DNA of 15,195 bases, taken from the NCBI GenBank assembly GCA_964478945.1, contig CAYZJV010000070.1, forward strand, positions 1 through 15,195, given 5' to 3'. Position 1 is the stretch's first letter. Each line of letters begins with the position of its first letter. A program made the position numbers and the translations under genes. The notes under the pieces are model-generated. The model worked only from the letters and a program-made list of their open reading frames with translations, was not told where the DNA came from and made no database searches. Positions 7,189 through 14,137 of the stretch are shown piece by piece. The stretch is from CAYZJV01 sp964478945. Lineage in GTDB: Bacteria > Spirochaetota > Spirochaetia > Sphaerochaetales > Sphaerochaetaceae.

Positions 7189-8089
7189 CTACCGGATATT
7201 CCATAGGAAACAGGACATCGGTCGTCGAATCAGTCTCCTCCATCGTGAAGAGACCTTGTCCATCGGTATGCTGGCACAAGAGAGTGGGGAAGCGCTTGCC
7301 GGTGCGATCGATTCCGTCACCACCTTCTCCAATTGGCCAATCATCGTGCTCATGTATGAAGATCAGGGAAGGGTGCCCGAATTGCGCCTTCGTTTCCCTT
7401 CGGTCACCTTCATTGTCTTTTCCCATCCGGTCTCATTCGGCACCATGGCCAATGCAATGGCGAACGAATGCTACTCCACCTTTTTCTACTTGGTGAGAAG
7501 TGATGTGAGATGCGATCGCTTCGATACCGACAGCGCGATCGAATTGTTGCACCGAAGTGACAAACCGGCCGCGGTCACTCCACTTCTCACAAACCGTAAT
7601 GGGGAACCTATCCCGGTGGTCCAGGCCCCATTGTTGCGCGATGGATTGATCGATCCCGTTCCCTTCTTTCCTTCGGGAGAAGTGACCGCGACTCTCTATC
7701 CGTATTTGGGCATAGGAATGTACGAGAGGGCTCTGTTCCAACGTTTGAGGGGGTTCGATGAGTTGGTGGAGGGTGATTTCTGGCAAGTGCTCGATTTCGG
7801 GCTCAGGACTTGGCTCTATGGATATCCCATCTTTACCGTTTCCTACCTCTCCTGTTCGTTTCCCATGCGGCAGTTGGTGATCGAGGATCGTTCTCCACAT
7901 GAAGGTATGAAACGGGTCCATACCAAAGCGTTGGGTATGCGGCAAATGAATGGTAAAAATTATCCCAAACGTTCCGGTAAGTACCATGATTCCCATGTGC
8001 ATGCCGAGGTCAAGAAACGTCTCGCACTGTATAAATCCGATTTCCAGCAACTGATCGATCAGTGGCAGGCTCCTGGAGATATCTCGTGA
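7178..8089 (+). CDS. Putative GT2-like (GT-A fold) glycosyltransferase
   Basis: A 303-aa soluble protein without signal peptide or membrane segments. The likely GT-A features are an early beta-strand region (SIGMLAQESGEALAGAIDSV, about 28-47), a DxD-like site YLVRSDVRCD (104-113), and the acceptor-side block GIGMYERALFQRLRGFDE (178-195) followed by GDFWQVLDFGLRTWLYGYPIF (199-219), which matches the usual 'GFDE...D.DFGLR.WLYGY' pattern of family 2 transferases. The tail (250-303) is basic and I do not recognise it. Start ATG 7178 overlaps proB by 11 nt; no good ribosome site is adjacent (GGAGGA is 17 nt away), so it probably depends on coupling to proB. It overlaps the amidase by 4 nt. Donor, acceptor and true family are unknown; an envelope sugar transfer role is inferred from the neighbour. 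Confidence 0.55.
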   Translation: MKNSYRIFHRKQDIGRRISLLHREETLSIGMLAQESGEALAGAIDSVTTFSNWPIIVLMYEDQGRVPELRLRFPSVTFIVFSHPVSFGTMANAMANECYSTFFYLVRSDVRCDRFDTDSAIELLHRSDKPAAVTPLLTNRNGEPIPVVQAPLLRDGLIDPVPFFPSGEVTATLYPYLGIGMYERALFQRLRGFDELVEGDFWQVLDFGLRTWLYGYPIFTVSYLSCSFPMRQLVIEDRSPHEGMKRVHTKALGMRQMNGKNYPKRSGKYHDSHVHAEVKKRLALYKSDFQQLIDQWQAPGDIS

Positions 8090-8841
8090 AATTTCGGATC
8101 GCACTGCTGTTGCTGTGTATGGTACTACCGATCTTCGCTCGACCGGTGTCCCCTTTTTCGTTGCCTGTTGGAACGGTGGTGCTGGATGCCGGGCATGGGG
8201 GACACGATCCCGGTGCGACGGCGGTACATCAATACGAAAGTGAAGTGTTGATCGAAGAGAAGCATATTGTCTTGGATATCATGCTGCGGGTTGCCGAGTC
8301 ATTGCGACAACGGGAGCCGGGTATCGCGGTGGTGACCACTCGGAGCGACGATCGGTACCTTCCCTTGGAGGAACGCTCCGAGATCGCGGCATCTACCGAT
8401 CCTGGAGTGGGAAAATCCTCCTTGTTCATATCGATCCATGCGAATTCGGCACCGGTGGAGGAAGCCAATGGATTCGAGCTGTTGGTGAAACCCACCGATG
8501 TAAGGGTCCATTTCCTGAATAGTACGACTCCCGATTGGGCATTGGTCCGCTATGCGAACCATACCATGGCGGAATTGAACCGGTTGTTGAATCGACAAAC
8601 CCTCCTGTTGGCATCCACAATGGAGCAGTCCCTCGCAACACGTTTTCCCCAGTCACGTGACAGGGGTATCAAGGAACAGGATGTATGGATACTCAATATG
8701 AGCCGTATCCCTTCGGTACTGGTGGAGATCGGCTTCATCAGCAACCCTGAGGAAGCCTCTCTCATGATCACTGACGCTTGGCGCTCCGAGATGGCCGAAG
8801 CCATCGTCGATGGTATCGGAAACTACCTCAATCGCGATTGA
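8086..8841 (+). CDS. Exported N-acetylmuramoyl-L-alanine amidase (Amidase_3)
   Basis: A zinc hydrolase that cuts the bond between N-acetylmuramate and L-alanine in peptidoglycan, acting outside the inner membrane (251 aa). A signal peptide, MKFRIALLLLCMVLPIFA, is followed by a single catalytic domain from about residue 28. Zinc and catalytic residues seen are His37 in VVLDAGHGGHDPGA, probably Glu58 in EEKHIVLDI, His118 in SLFISIHAN, and catalytic Glu214 in VLVEIGFISNPEE. No SPOR, LysM or AMIN targeting domain is present. GTG 8086 is preferred over ATG 8062 because it begins the signal peptide, has GGAG 8 nt upstream and forms the GTGA overlap with the preceding stop. It is the last gene of the proA operon, and its 3' end overlaps convergent pncB by 14 nt. 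Confidence 0.92.
   Translation: MKFRIALLLLCMVLPIFARPVSPFSLPVGTVVLDAGHGGHDPGATAVHQYESEVLIEEKHIVLDIMLRVAESLRQREPGIAVVTTRSDDRYLPLEERSEIAASTDPGVGKSSLFISIHANSAPVEEANGFELLVKPTDVRVHFLNSTTPDWALVRYANHTMAELNRLLNRQTLLLASTMEQSLATRFPQSRDRGIKEQDVWILNMSRIPSVLVEIGFISNPEEASLMITDAWRSEMAEAIVDGIGNYLNRD
8828..8841. repeat. 14-bp perfect palindrome forming the shared end of two convergent genes
   Basis: TCAATCGCGATTGA reads the same on both strands. It contains the last three codons and the stop (AAT CGC GAT TGA, Asn-Arg-Asp-stop) of both the amidase on the + strand and pncB on the minus strand, so the two proteins share the C-terminal tripeptide NRD. The dyad could fold as a 5-bp stem with a CGCG loop, but neither strand has a T tract after it. 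Confidence 0.95.
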
Positions 8842-10276
8842 TTCGGCTACGCCCTTCCATTGCCAATTGGGTCTTGAGGCTTTTCAATTCCGCCGACAGC
8901 GAGACCTTGTAGATATGGGGATTGATCATCCTCCTGTAGGTCTTGTGGAGTGTGTTCAGGTTTTCCTTGACATGACGTTGGATTTTCTTGAGCGGCACAC
9001 TGTGTCCGATCCGCTCGCCATTGGCCATATGGAGTGTGAGAAGGGGTGTCACCTTCGCATACCTCCCCAGTTTCATGGTGAAGAAGTCGGCCTGATTGAA
9101 GGGATGGTGGAATATGTAGTCGCGATCCCCGCTGAGTTCCTCGTGTTCCAATGTGATCAGGTCGCCGAGTGCGGCTCCATCGGAATCGGTGAAACGCCAC
9201 ACTTGTTTTCGACCCGGATTTGTCGCTTTTTCGAACGAATTGCTGATTTTCATCGTGGGCAACCATGACCCGTCCGGAAGCTGTCGACTTGAGAGCTTGT
9301 AGACGCCATTCAGGGAACTTTGGTTCCCTCCTGTGACCAGATGGGTCCCGATTCCCCATGAGTCGATCGGGACCTCGTCATGGATCAATGTCTCGATGAT
9401 CTCTTCGGTCAGATCGTTGGATACTGTGATCTTTGCCTCCACGAGTCCCGCTTCGTCAAGCTTTTTGCGGATTTCCCGAGAAAGATAGCTCAAATCCCCA
9501 CTGTCGATCCTGACCCCAACGACAAGCCCCTTCTCCTTCAGCTCCTTACCCACGATGATTGCGTTTTCTATTCCGGAACCGAGTGTGTCGTAGGTATCGA
9601 TGAGTAGGATCGTATTGTTGGGATAAATATCGGCGAAAGCCCTGAATGCTTCCAGTTCCGATTCGAATGACATCACCCATGAGTGGGCCATGGTTCCCGC
9701 GACCGGTATGCCGAAGACTTTTCCCGCCAGCGTATTGCTGGTGGCTGAGCATCCCCCAATGAAGGCTGCCCGCGAAGCCGAAATGGCACCATCGGGGCCT
9801 TGGGCTCTCCTCAAGCCGAATTCCATGATTGCCCCTCCGTTCGCCGCATGATGGACACGGGAGGCTTTCGTGGCGATCAAGGATTGGAAGTTGATCGTGT
9901 TGAGCAACATTCCTTCAATCAGTTGGGCCTCCATCATGGTGGCCTCGACCCTGATCAAGGGTTCCCCTGGGAAGACCACGGTACCCTCATCCATCGCATG
10001 GATGGTTCCCATGAACTTGAAATCTTCCAGATACTCCAGAAAATCCCCATGGAATCGTCCCAAAGAACGCAGGTATTCGATGTCGCCTTTGCTGAAGGTG
10101 AAGGTTTCCAGCCGTTTCAACAGATCGTTCAATCCTGCGAATATCACATACCCTCCGTTGAAGGGATTGGTTCTATAGAACATGTCGAACACCACACGAG
10201 GATTATTCTTCGTGAGGAAATATCCCTGCATCATCGTCAGTTCATAGAAGTCTGTCGAAAGTGCGGACAATACCAT
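8828..10276 (-). CDS. pncB: Nicotinate phosphoribosyltransferase
   Basis: NAD salvage by the Preiss-Handler route: nicotinate plus PRPP gives nicotinate mononucleotide, with ATP hydrolysis assisting, in the cytoplasm (482 aa). Seen are STDFYELTMMQGYF (7-20), the nicotinate-site stretch FGLRRAQGPDG (153-163), the segment FGIPVAGTMAHSWVMSFESE (188-207) containing the family's phosphorylated His, here His198, and LLIDTYDT (224-231) in the PRPP region. Length fits the longer bacterial NAPRTase type. ATG 10276 is chosen over open sequence 53 codons upstream because AAGGAGGT precedes it at ideal spacing and the family N-terminus begins there. It lies 16 nt after serS and is last in the trmL operon. 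It ends in a 14-bp palindrome that overlaps the amidase gene. I see no terminator. Confidence 0.94.
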   Translation of the reverse strand: MVLSALSTDFYELTMMQGYFLTKNNPRVVFDMFYRTNPFNGGYVIFAGLNDLLKRLETFTFSKGDIEYLRSLGRFHGDFLEYLEDFKFMGTIHAMDEGTVVFPGEPLIRVEATMMEAQLIEGMLLNTINFQSLIATKASRVHHAANGGAIMEFGLRRAQGPDGAISASRAAFIGGCSATSNTLAGKVFGIPVAGTMAHSWVMSFESELEAFRAFADIYPNNTILLIDTYDTLGSGIENAIIVGKELKEKGLVVGVRIDSGDLSYLSREIRKKLDEAGLVEAKITVSNDLTEEIIETLIHDEVPIDSWGIGTHLVTGGNQSSLNGVYKLSSRQLPDGSWLPTMKISNSFEKATNPGRKQVWRFTDSDGAALGDLITLEHEELSGDRDYIFHHPFNQADFFTMKLGRYAKVTPLLTLHMANGERIGHSVPLKKIQRHVKENLNTLHKTYRRMINPHIYKVSLSAELKSLKTQLAMEGRSRINRD

Positions 10277-10292
10277 GACAACCTCCTTTCGA

Positions 10293-11567
10293 TCAGCGTC
10301 TGATCTCGGTGAATCCGGTGTAGGGGACAAGAGCCCGTGGAATGGCAACCGATCCATCCTCCCGTTGGAAGTTCTCCAGAAGGGCAACGATGGCCCTACT
10401 GATGGCAATGGCGGTTCCATTGAGCAGGTGCACATGTTTCACATGCCCTTCGGCATCCCTGTACCGGATATTCAATCGTCTTGCTTGGTAATCGGTGCAA
10501 TTGCTGGTGCTGGTGACCTCGCCATACTCGCCGTGTTCGCCACGACCGGGCATCCAGGCCTCGATATCGTACTTGCGATAGGCCGGAGCACCAAGGTCTC
10601 CGGTACAGGTGTCGACCACGTGGTAGGGGATACCCAAGCCTTGGAATATCTCCTCTTCGATGGCGAGCAGCTGGTTGTGGATTGCTTCGGATGTATCGGG
10701 AGTACTGTAGACGAACATCTCCACCTTGGAAAATTGGTGTACCCTGTACAGTCCCTTGGAATATTGGCCTGCTCCCCCCGCTTCCCGACGGAAACAGTGG
10801 GAAAGTCCGGCGAGGCGAATCGGAAGTTCGTTTTCAGAAAGGATCTTTCCCGCATGGTACCCTCCCAGGGTGATCTCCGCGGTTCCCACCAGACATGTTC
10901 CGGTCCCTTCGATGGTATAGATGTTGCTTTCCTCTCCCCTTGGATTGAAACCGATCCCCTCCAGCACTTCTTCCCGAGCGATATCGGGAGTGATCGTGGG
11001 AACGAACCCATGCTTGATCAGGATGTCGAGCGCATACCGCTCCAAGGCAAGCTCGAGGATCACCGCTTCGTTCTTCAAGTAATAGAACTTTGCTCCCGAA
11101 ACACGGGTGGCGGTATCGAAATCGATCAAATCCAAATCTTCACCCAATTGGACATGATCCTTTGGCGTGAAGGTGAACGAGGTGGGTTCTCCCCATCGTT
11201 TGATCTCAAGGTTCTCGGTGTCGAGCTTTCCCACAGGTGCCTCCGGATGGGCATGGTTGGGTATGGTTTTTGCCAATGTGGTGAACGAGCTCTCCACTTC
11301 CTGAAGCAGGCTCTCCTTCACCGCAATCTCCTCCTTCAACGCTTTTCCCTCGGCGATGAGTGCACCTCTGGTTTCGCTGTCCATCTTGGATTTCATCTTG
11401 GCTGCGTTCTCGTTTCTTTTGGCACGCAGCGCTTCGGTCTCCTGCAACAACACCGATCGTTGCTCCTGCAATGCGATGATGGCCTCAAGGTCCACCTGCA
11501 TGCCCCTGTTCGCGATATTCGCGGCAATCTCTTCTTTTCTGGTCTTCAATTCCTTAAGATCAATCAT
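10293..11567 (-). CDS. serS: Seryl-tRNA synthetase
   Basis: Charges tRNA-Ser with serine (and selenocysteine tRNA where present). It is a class II synthetase of 424 aa, normal length. The N-terminal coiled-coil arm that grips the long variable arm of tRNA-Ser covers about 25-100, rich in Glu, Lys, Ala and Leu. The catalytic core has TGTAE-type LVGTAE (226-231), motif 2 SHCFRREAGGAG (256-267) running into GLYRVHQFSKVEMFVY, the VTSTSNCTDYQARRL segment (351-364) and motif 3 LNGTAIAISRAIVALLEN (382-399). The motif 2 region resembles plant organelle enzymes more than the common bacterial TPCFRSEAG...RGLIRQHQF form. The ATG at 11567 has GAGGA 6 nt upstream. It sits 14 nt after proC and 16 nt before pncB. 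Confidence 0.97.
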   Translation of the reverse strand: MIDLKELKTRKEEIAANIANRGMQVDLEAIIALQEQRSVLLQETEALRAKRNENAAKMKSKMDSETRGALIAEGKALKEEIAVKESLLQEVESSFTTLAKTIPNHAHPEAPVGKLDTENLEIKRWGEPTSFTFTPKDHVQLGEDLDLIDFDTATRVSGAKFYYLKNEAVILELALERYALDILIKHGFVPTITPDIAREEVLEGIGFNPRGEESNIYTIEGTGTCLVGTAEITLGGYHAGKILSENELPIRLAGLSHCFRREAGGAGQYSKGLYRVHQFSKVEMFVYSTPDTSEAIHNQLLAIEEEIFQGLGIPYHVVDTCTGDLGAPAYRKYDIEAWMPGRGEHGEYGEVTSTSNCTDYQARRLNIRYRDAEGHVKHVHLLNGTAIAISRAIVALLENFQREDGSVAIPRALVPYTGFTEIRR

Positions 11568-11581
11568 GGTGTTCCTCGTAT

Positions 11582-12382
11582 TCAGTTGGCATTCTTCGCA
11601 CGTGCTTCCATCTCAAGCGCGCCTTGGCTCGCAGCTTCGACCGATTCCATCAACGTACCGGCGAAACCATTCTCGTACAGCACTTGCATGGTCTTGATCG
11701 TCAATCCCGCGGGAGAACATACTTGGGTAAGCAGTTCCTGGGGATGGCGTTTCGTTTCTCTCGTCAATGAGGTGGCGCTTTCCACGGTATCGCATATCAG
11801 AGCGAGTGCCGTTGAGTAGGGCAGTCCCTCATGCACTCCACCCATGGCGATGCCGTGGAGGAATTCGAATGCAGTGGCGATGGCAGAGCCCGAAACACCT
11901 ATGAAGGCCGAGAAATGGGTTTCGTCAAGTGTATGTGCCGAGCCGAACATGCGTGCGAATCGCAGGGTGATCCCGGACAATTCCTCCGATGCCTCCGGAT
12001 GCACCGCAACAGCGGTAACCGCCTTCTTCACCGAGGCGGCGATGTTGGGCATGATACGGGCGATCTGTTTTGTTTTGAGTCGTTTGGACAACGTTTCGAT
12101 TGCCACCCCGGCTGCCATGGAGATGTACATCTTGTCACTGTAATGGGCAAGATCATCATAGAGTTTCGGCAATATCTGGGGTTTTACAGCCAGTACCACG
12201 ATATCGGAATCGGTCATGAGGGATGTGAAATCCCTTGCTTCGGCTCCAGTTTCCCGAGCCATGGCCAGTGCCACATCCTCCTTCACATCGTACAGCAGGA
12301 CCTTCCACTCTCCTGAAGGTGCCACGCTTCGTATGATGGCTCCTCCCATGTTGCCGCAACCGATAAATCCCATTGTCTTCAT
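11582..12382 (-). CDS. proC: Pyrroline-5-carboxylate reductase, divergent ProC
   Basis: The last step of proline synthesis: NAD(P)H reduction of 1-pyrroline-5-carboxylate to L-proline (266 aa, usual length). The Rossmann start MGFIGCGNMGGAII (4-17), LAVKPQ (64-69), ISMAAGV (87-93) and RIMPNIAASV (109-118) are typical. The substrate-side half departs from consensus: SGSAIATAFEF (164-174) replaces SGSGPAYVF, and SPAGLTI (223-229) replaces SPGGTTI. It remains the best family call, but substrate range may differ. The start is ATG 12382, with AAGGAG 8 nt upstream and an ATGA overlap with trmL; eight extra in-frame codons upstream are not needed. Its partners proA and proB lie 4.4 kb away in the convergent operon, so the pathway is complete here. 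Confidence 0.9.
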   Translation of the reverse strand: MKTMGFIGCGNMGGAIIRSVAPSGEWKVLLYDVKEDVALAMARETGAEARDFTSLMTDSDIVVLAVKPQILPKLYDDLAHYSDKMYISMAAGVAIETLSKRLKTKQIARIMPNIAASVKKAVTAVAVHPEASEELSGITLRFARMFGSAHTLDETHFSAFIGVSGSAIATAFEFLHGIAMGGVHEGLPYSTALALICDTVESATSLTRETKRHPQELLTQVCSPAGLTIKTMQVLYENGFAGTLMESVEAASQGALEMEARAKNAN

Positions 12383-12894
12383 ATGATCTTCTCCTTCGTT
12401 TCCCATGAAAGCCTATGTAGCTCGCCTTTCGCTGCGAGTGTTGCGAATTGCGATTGTCGTGCGAACTCGTAGGCACCTATCGCCACGCTGTTGGAAAGGT
12501 TCAGCGAACGGGCACCTTCGATCATCGGAATGCGTATGCATCGGTTGGGATGTTGGACGAGGATCGATTCGTCGATTCCCGCCGATTCCTTGCCGAATAC
12601 AAGGTACGCATCATCTCCATACGTGACGTCGGCGTAGGTATGTCTCGCCTTGGTGGTGAAGAACCAAAGCGGTTCACCGCCGTGGGTGTTGAGGAAAGCC
12701 TCGATGGAATCGTGATGACGGATATCCAAGAGATGCCAGTAATCGAGACCGGCACGTTTGAGTTTCCTATCGCTTATGGTGAATCCGAGTGGATGTACCA
12801 GATGAAGCGTAGCTCCCAAGGCAGCGCACGTCCTGGCGATATTGCCCGTATTTTGTGGTATCTCGGGTTCGAAAAGCACGATATGCAGCCCCAT
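12379..12894 (-). CDS. trmL: tRNA (cytidine/uridine(34)-2'-O)-methyltransferase, SPOUT class
   Basis: Methylates the ribose of the wobble nucleotide in tRNA-Leu isoacceptors in E. coli, using S-adenosylmethionine (171 aa here, E. coli 157). It is a minimal SPOUT enzyme with a knotted cofactor site. Motifs seen are NTGNIARTC with Arg21 (15-23), the RRAGLDYW-like KRAGLDYW (46-53), LVFGKESAGI (98-107) and the knot region IRIPMIEGARSLNLSNSVAIGAYE (120-143). ATG 12894 gives the family N-terminus MGLHIVLFEPEIPQNTGN, with GGAGG about 10 nt upstream; ATG 12912 (6 codons longer, AAGGAA upstream) is an alternative. It is the first gene of the trmL-proC-serS-pncB group and overlaps proC by 4 nt. Confidence 0.93.
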   Translation of the reverse strand: MGLHIVLFEPEIPQNTGNIARTCAALGATLHLVHPLGFTISDRKLKRAGLDYWHLLDIRHHDSIEAFLNTHGGEPLWFFTTKARHTYADVTYGDDAYLVFGKESAGIDESILVQHPNRCIRIPMIEGARSLNLSNSVAIGAYEFARQSQFATLAAKGELHRLSWETKEKII

Positions 12895-12927
12895 GGCGAC
12901 AGATCCTCCCATCTCGGATTCCTTGCT

Positions 12928-12956
12928 ACTGTACCACCATTGGAACACCCCTGCAA
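12928..12956 (-). promoter_or_regulatory. Candidate promoter of the trmL-proC-serS-pncB operon
   Basis: In the 70-nt gap between dinB and trmL the minus strand shows TTGCAG (12951-12956), a 17-nt spacer, and TACAGT (12928-12933) preceded by TGG, an extended -10. Transcription would start near 12921, giving a leader of about 27 nt to ATG 12894. The -35 lies in the loop of a small CCCC-5-GGGG dyad (12948-12960). Matches are moderate, and read-through from ddl-dinB is equally possible. Confidence 0.38.
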
Positions 12957-12964
12957 GGGGAGGG

Positions 12965-14137
12965 TCAATCCTCCTTCGGTCTCATGAGACTGGCTTTCTG
13001 AACCCTTCTTCCCTTGTTTCTGAGGGCTAGGACCGCTTCCTCGAGGTCCCGTTTCCTTTTGTAGGAATCCTCGAACAACTGCTGCTGTACCGGAAGGTTC
13101 TTGTCCGTCACATGGTACAGTCCCACTCCAAGCAATCTCACCGGTGAGTGTTGACGCCGGCGGTTGTGCAACAATTCCTTTGCCAGGGAATAGATCTGTT
13201 CGGCACTGTAGATCGGGGTATCGACTGTGGTCTGGGCACTTGTGGTGGTGAAGTCGCTGTAACGGAGTTTTATCGCCACGGTGGAGGAGGTCACATGTTC
13301 CTCCATTGCCCTGAACATCACATCGTGACTCATCCCGAGAAGGTTCTGTTCCAATGTTTCGCTGGAAACGATGTCGACCGGAAAGGTCATTTCGGTGCTG
13401 ATTGAGCGGGATTTCGTCTCTCCTGTATGCACTCCGGGATCGATGCCTTGGCTCACCTTGTGAAGATACAAGCCTCCGGCTTCACCGAACAACCTCCTCA
13501 ACTGTGCAATGGGAATGGCCCTCAACTGGGCTACGGTGGTGATACCGTGTTTCGCAAGCTGCTTCAATGTGCTTTCGCCTATCCCCCACAACTTTTTCAA
13601 ACCCACCGCGTCGACGAATGCAATCTCCTTTCCGGGAGAAACACGGCACAATCCATCGGGTTTGTCGTAATCGCTTGCCATTTTCGCGATGAACCTACTT
13701 GGCCCGATACCGACACTGATCACCAGTGAAGTCTCGTTCACTACCCGGTTCTTCAAGAGTATGGCCGCCTGTCGCGGAGAGCCGAACAAACGTTGTGTTC
13801 CGCTCATATCCAAGAAAGCCTCGTCTATCGATATCTGTTGGACCACCGGACTGAAGGTCTTGAGTATGGCGATGACCGATCTGCTCACTTCATTATAACG
13901 TTGCATCCTCACCGGGGTCCGTATCGCATGCGGACACAATCGTATCGCCTGATACATTGGCATGGCCGAATGGATGCCGAACACACGTGCTTCGTAGGAA
14001 CAGGCCGAGACGACTCCTCGAGTACCCGTTCCTCCCACGATCACCGGTTTTCCCCGGTATTCCGGATGGTCCAATTGCTCCACCGAGGCGTAGAACGCAT
14101 CCATATCCACGTGGAACCATACCGTCTCCATGTTCAT
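12965..14137 (-). CDS. dinB: DNA polymerase IV (Y-family translesion polymerase)
   Basis: An error-prone lesion-bypass polymerase without proofreading (390 aa). The palm and fingers carry FHVDMDAFYASVEQ (8-21, metal ligand Asp11), SYEAR (47-51, nucleotide contact), SIDEAFLDMSG (103-113, metal ligands Asp105 and Glu106) and GIGPSRFIAKMASDYDKPDG (143-162). Helix-hairpin-helix thumb and little-finger domains follow. QQQLF (351-355) fits the QxxLF sliding-clamp binding pattern and lies 35 residues before a basic tail. The ATG at 14137 overlaps the ddl stop (ATGA) with AGGAG 5 nt upstream; ATG 14131, two codons on, is a possible alternative. No LexA-like site can be judged, since any promoter lies upstream of ddl or inside it. 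Confidence 0.95.
   Translation of the reverse strand: MNMETVWFHVDMDAFYASVEQLDHPEYRGKPVIVGGTGTRGVVSACSYEARVFGIHSAMPMYQAIRLCPHAIRTPVRMQRYNEVSRSVIAILKTFSPVVQQISIDEAFLDMSGTQRLFGSPRQAAILLKNRVVNETSLVISVGIGPSRFIAKMASDYDKPDGLCRVSPGKEIAFVDAVGLKKLWGIGESTLKQLAKHGITTVAQLRAIPIAQLRRLFGEAGGLYLHKVSQGIDPGVHTGETKSRSISTEMTFPVDIVSSETLEQNLLGMSHDVMFRAMEEHVTSSTVAIKLRYSDFTTTSAQTTVDTPIYSAEQIYSLAKELLHNRRRQHSPVRLLGVGLYHVTDKNLPVQQQLFEDSYKRKRDLEEAVLALRNKGRRVQKASLMRPKED

Noticed and set aside
8062..8085. ATG 8062 as the amidase start
   Set aside because: It would place MAGSWRYL in front of a clean signal peptide and overlap the upstream gene by 28 nt. GTG 8086 has GGAG and the GTGA overlap seen at other junctions here.
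8801..8813. CCATCG-A-CGATGG-type dyad near the end of the amidase gene as a terminator for pncB
   Set aside because: A one-base loop cannot form an RNA hairpin as drawn, and there is no T tract. It lies within the amidase coding sequence.
10275..11819. 514-codon open frame on the + strand opposite serS and the end of proC
   Set aside because: It is antisense to unmistakable SerRS and ProC sequence, shows no family features, and its frame lacks a plausible ribosome site. It is a by-product of codon usage on the coding strand.
12948..12960. CCCC-TGCAA-GGGG as a terminator after dinB
   Set aside because: The stem is only 4 bp and no T run follows on the minus strand. It also lies over a candidate -35 element.
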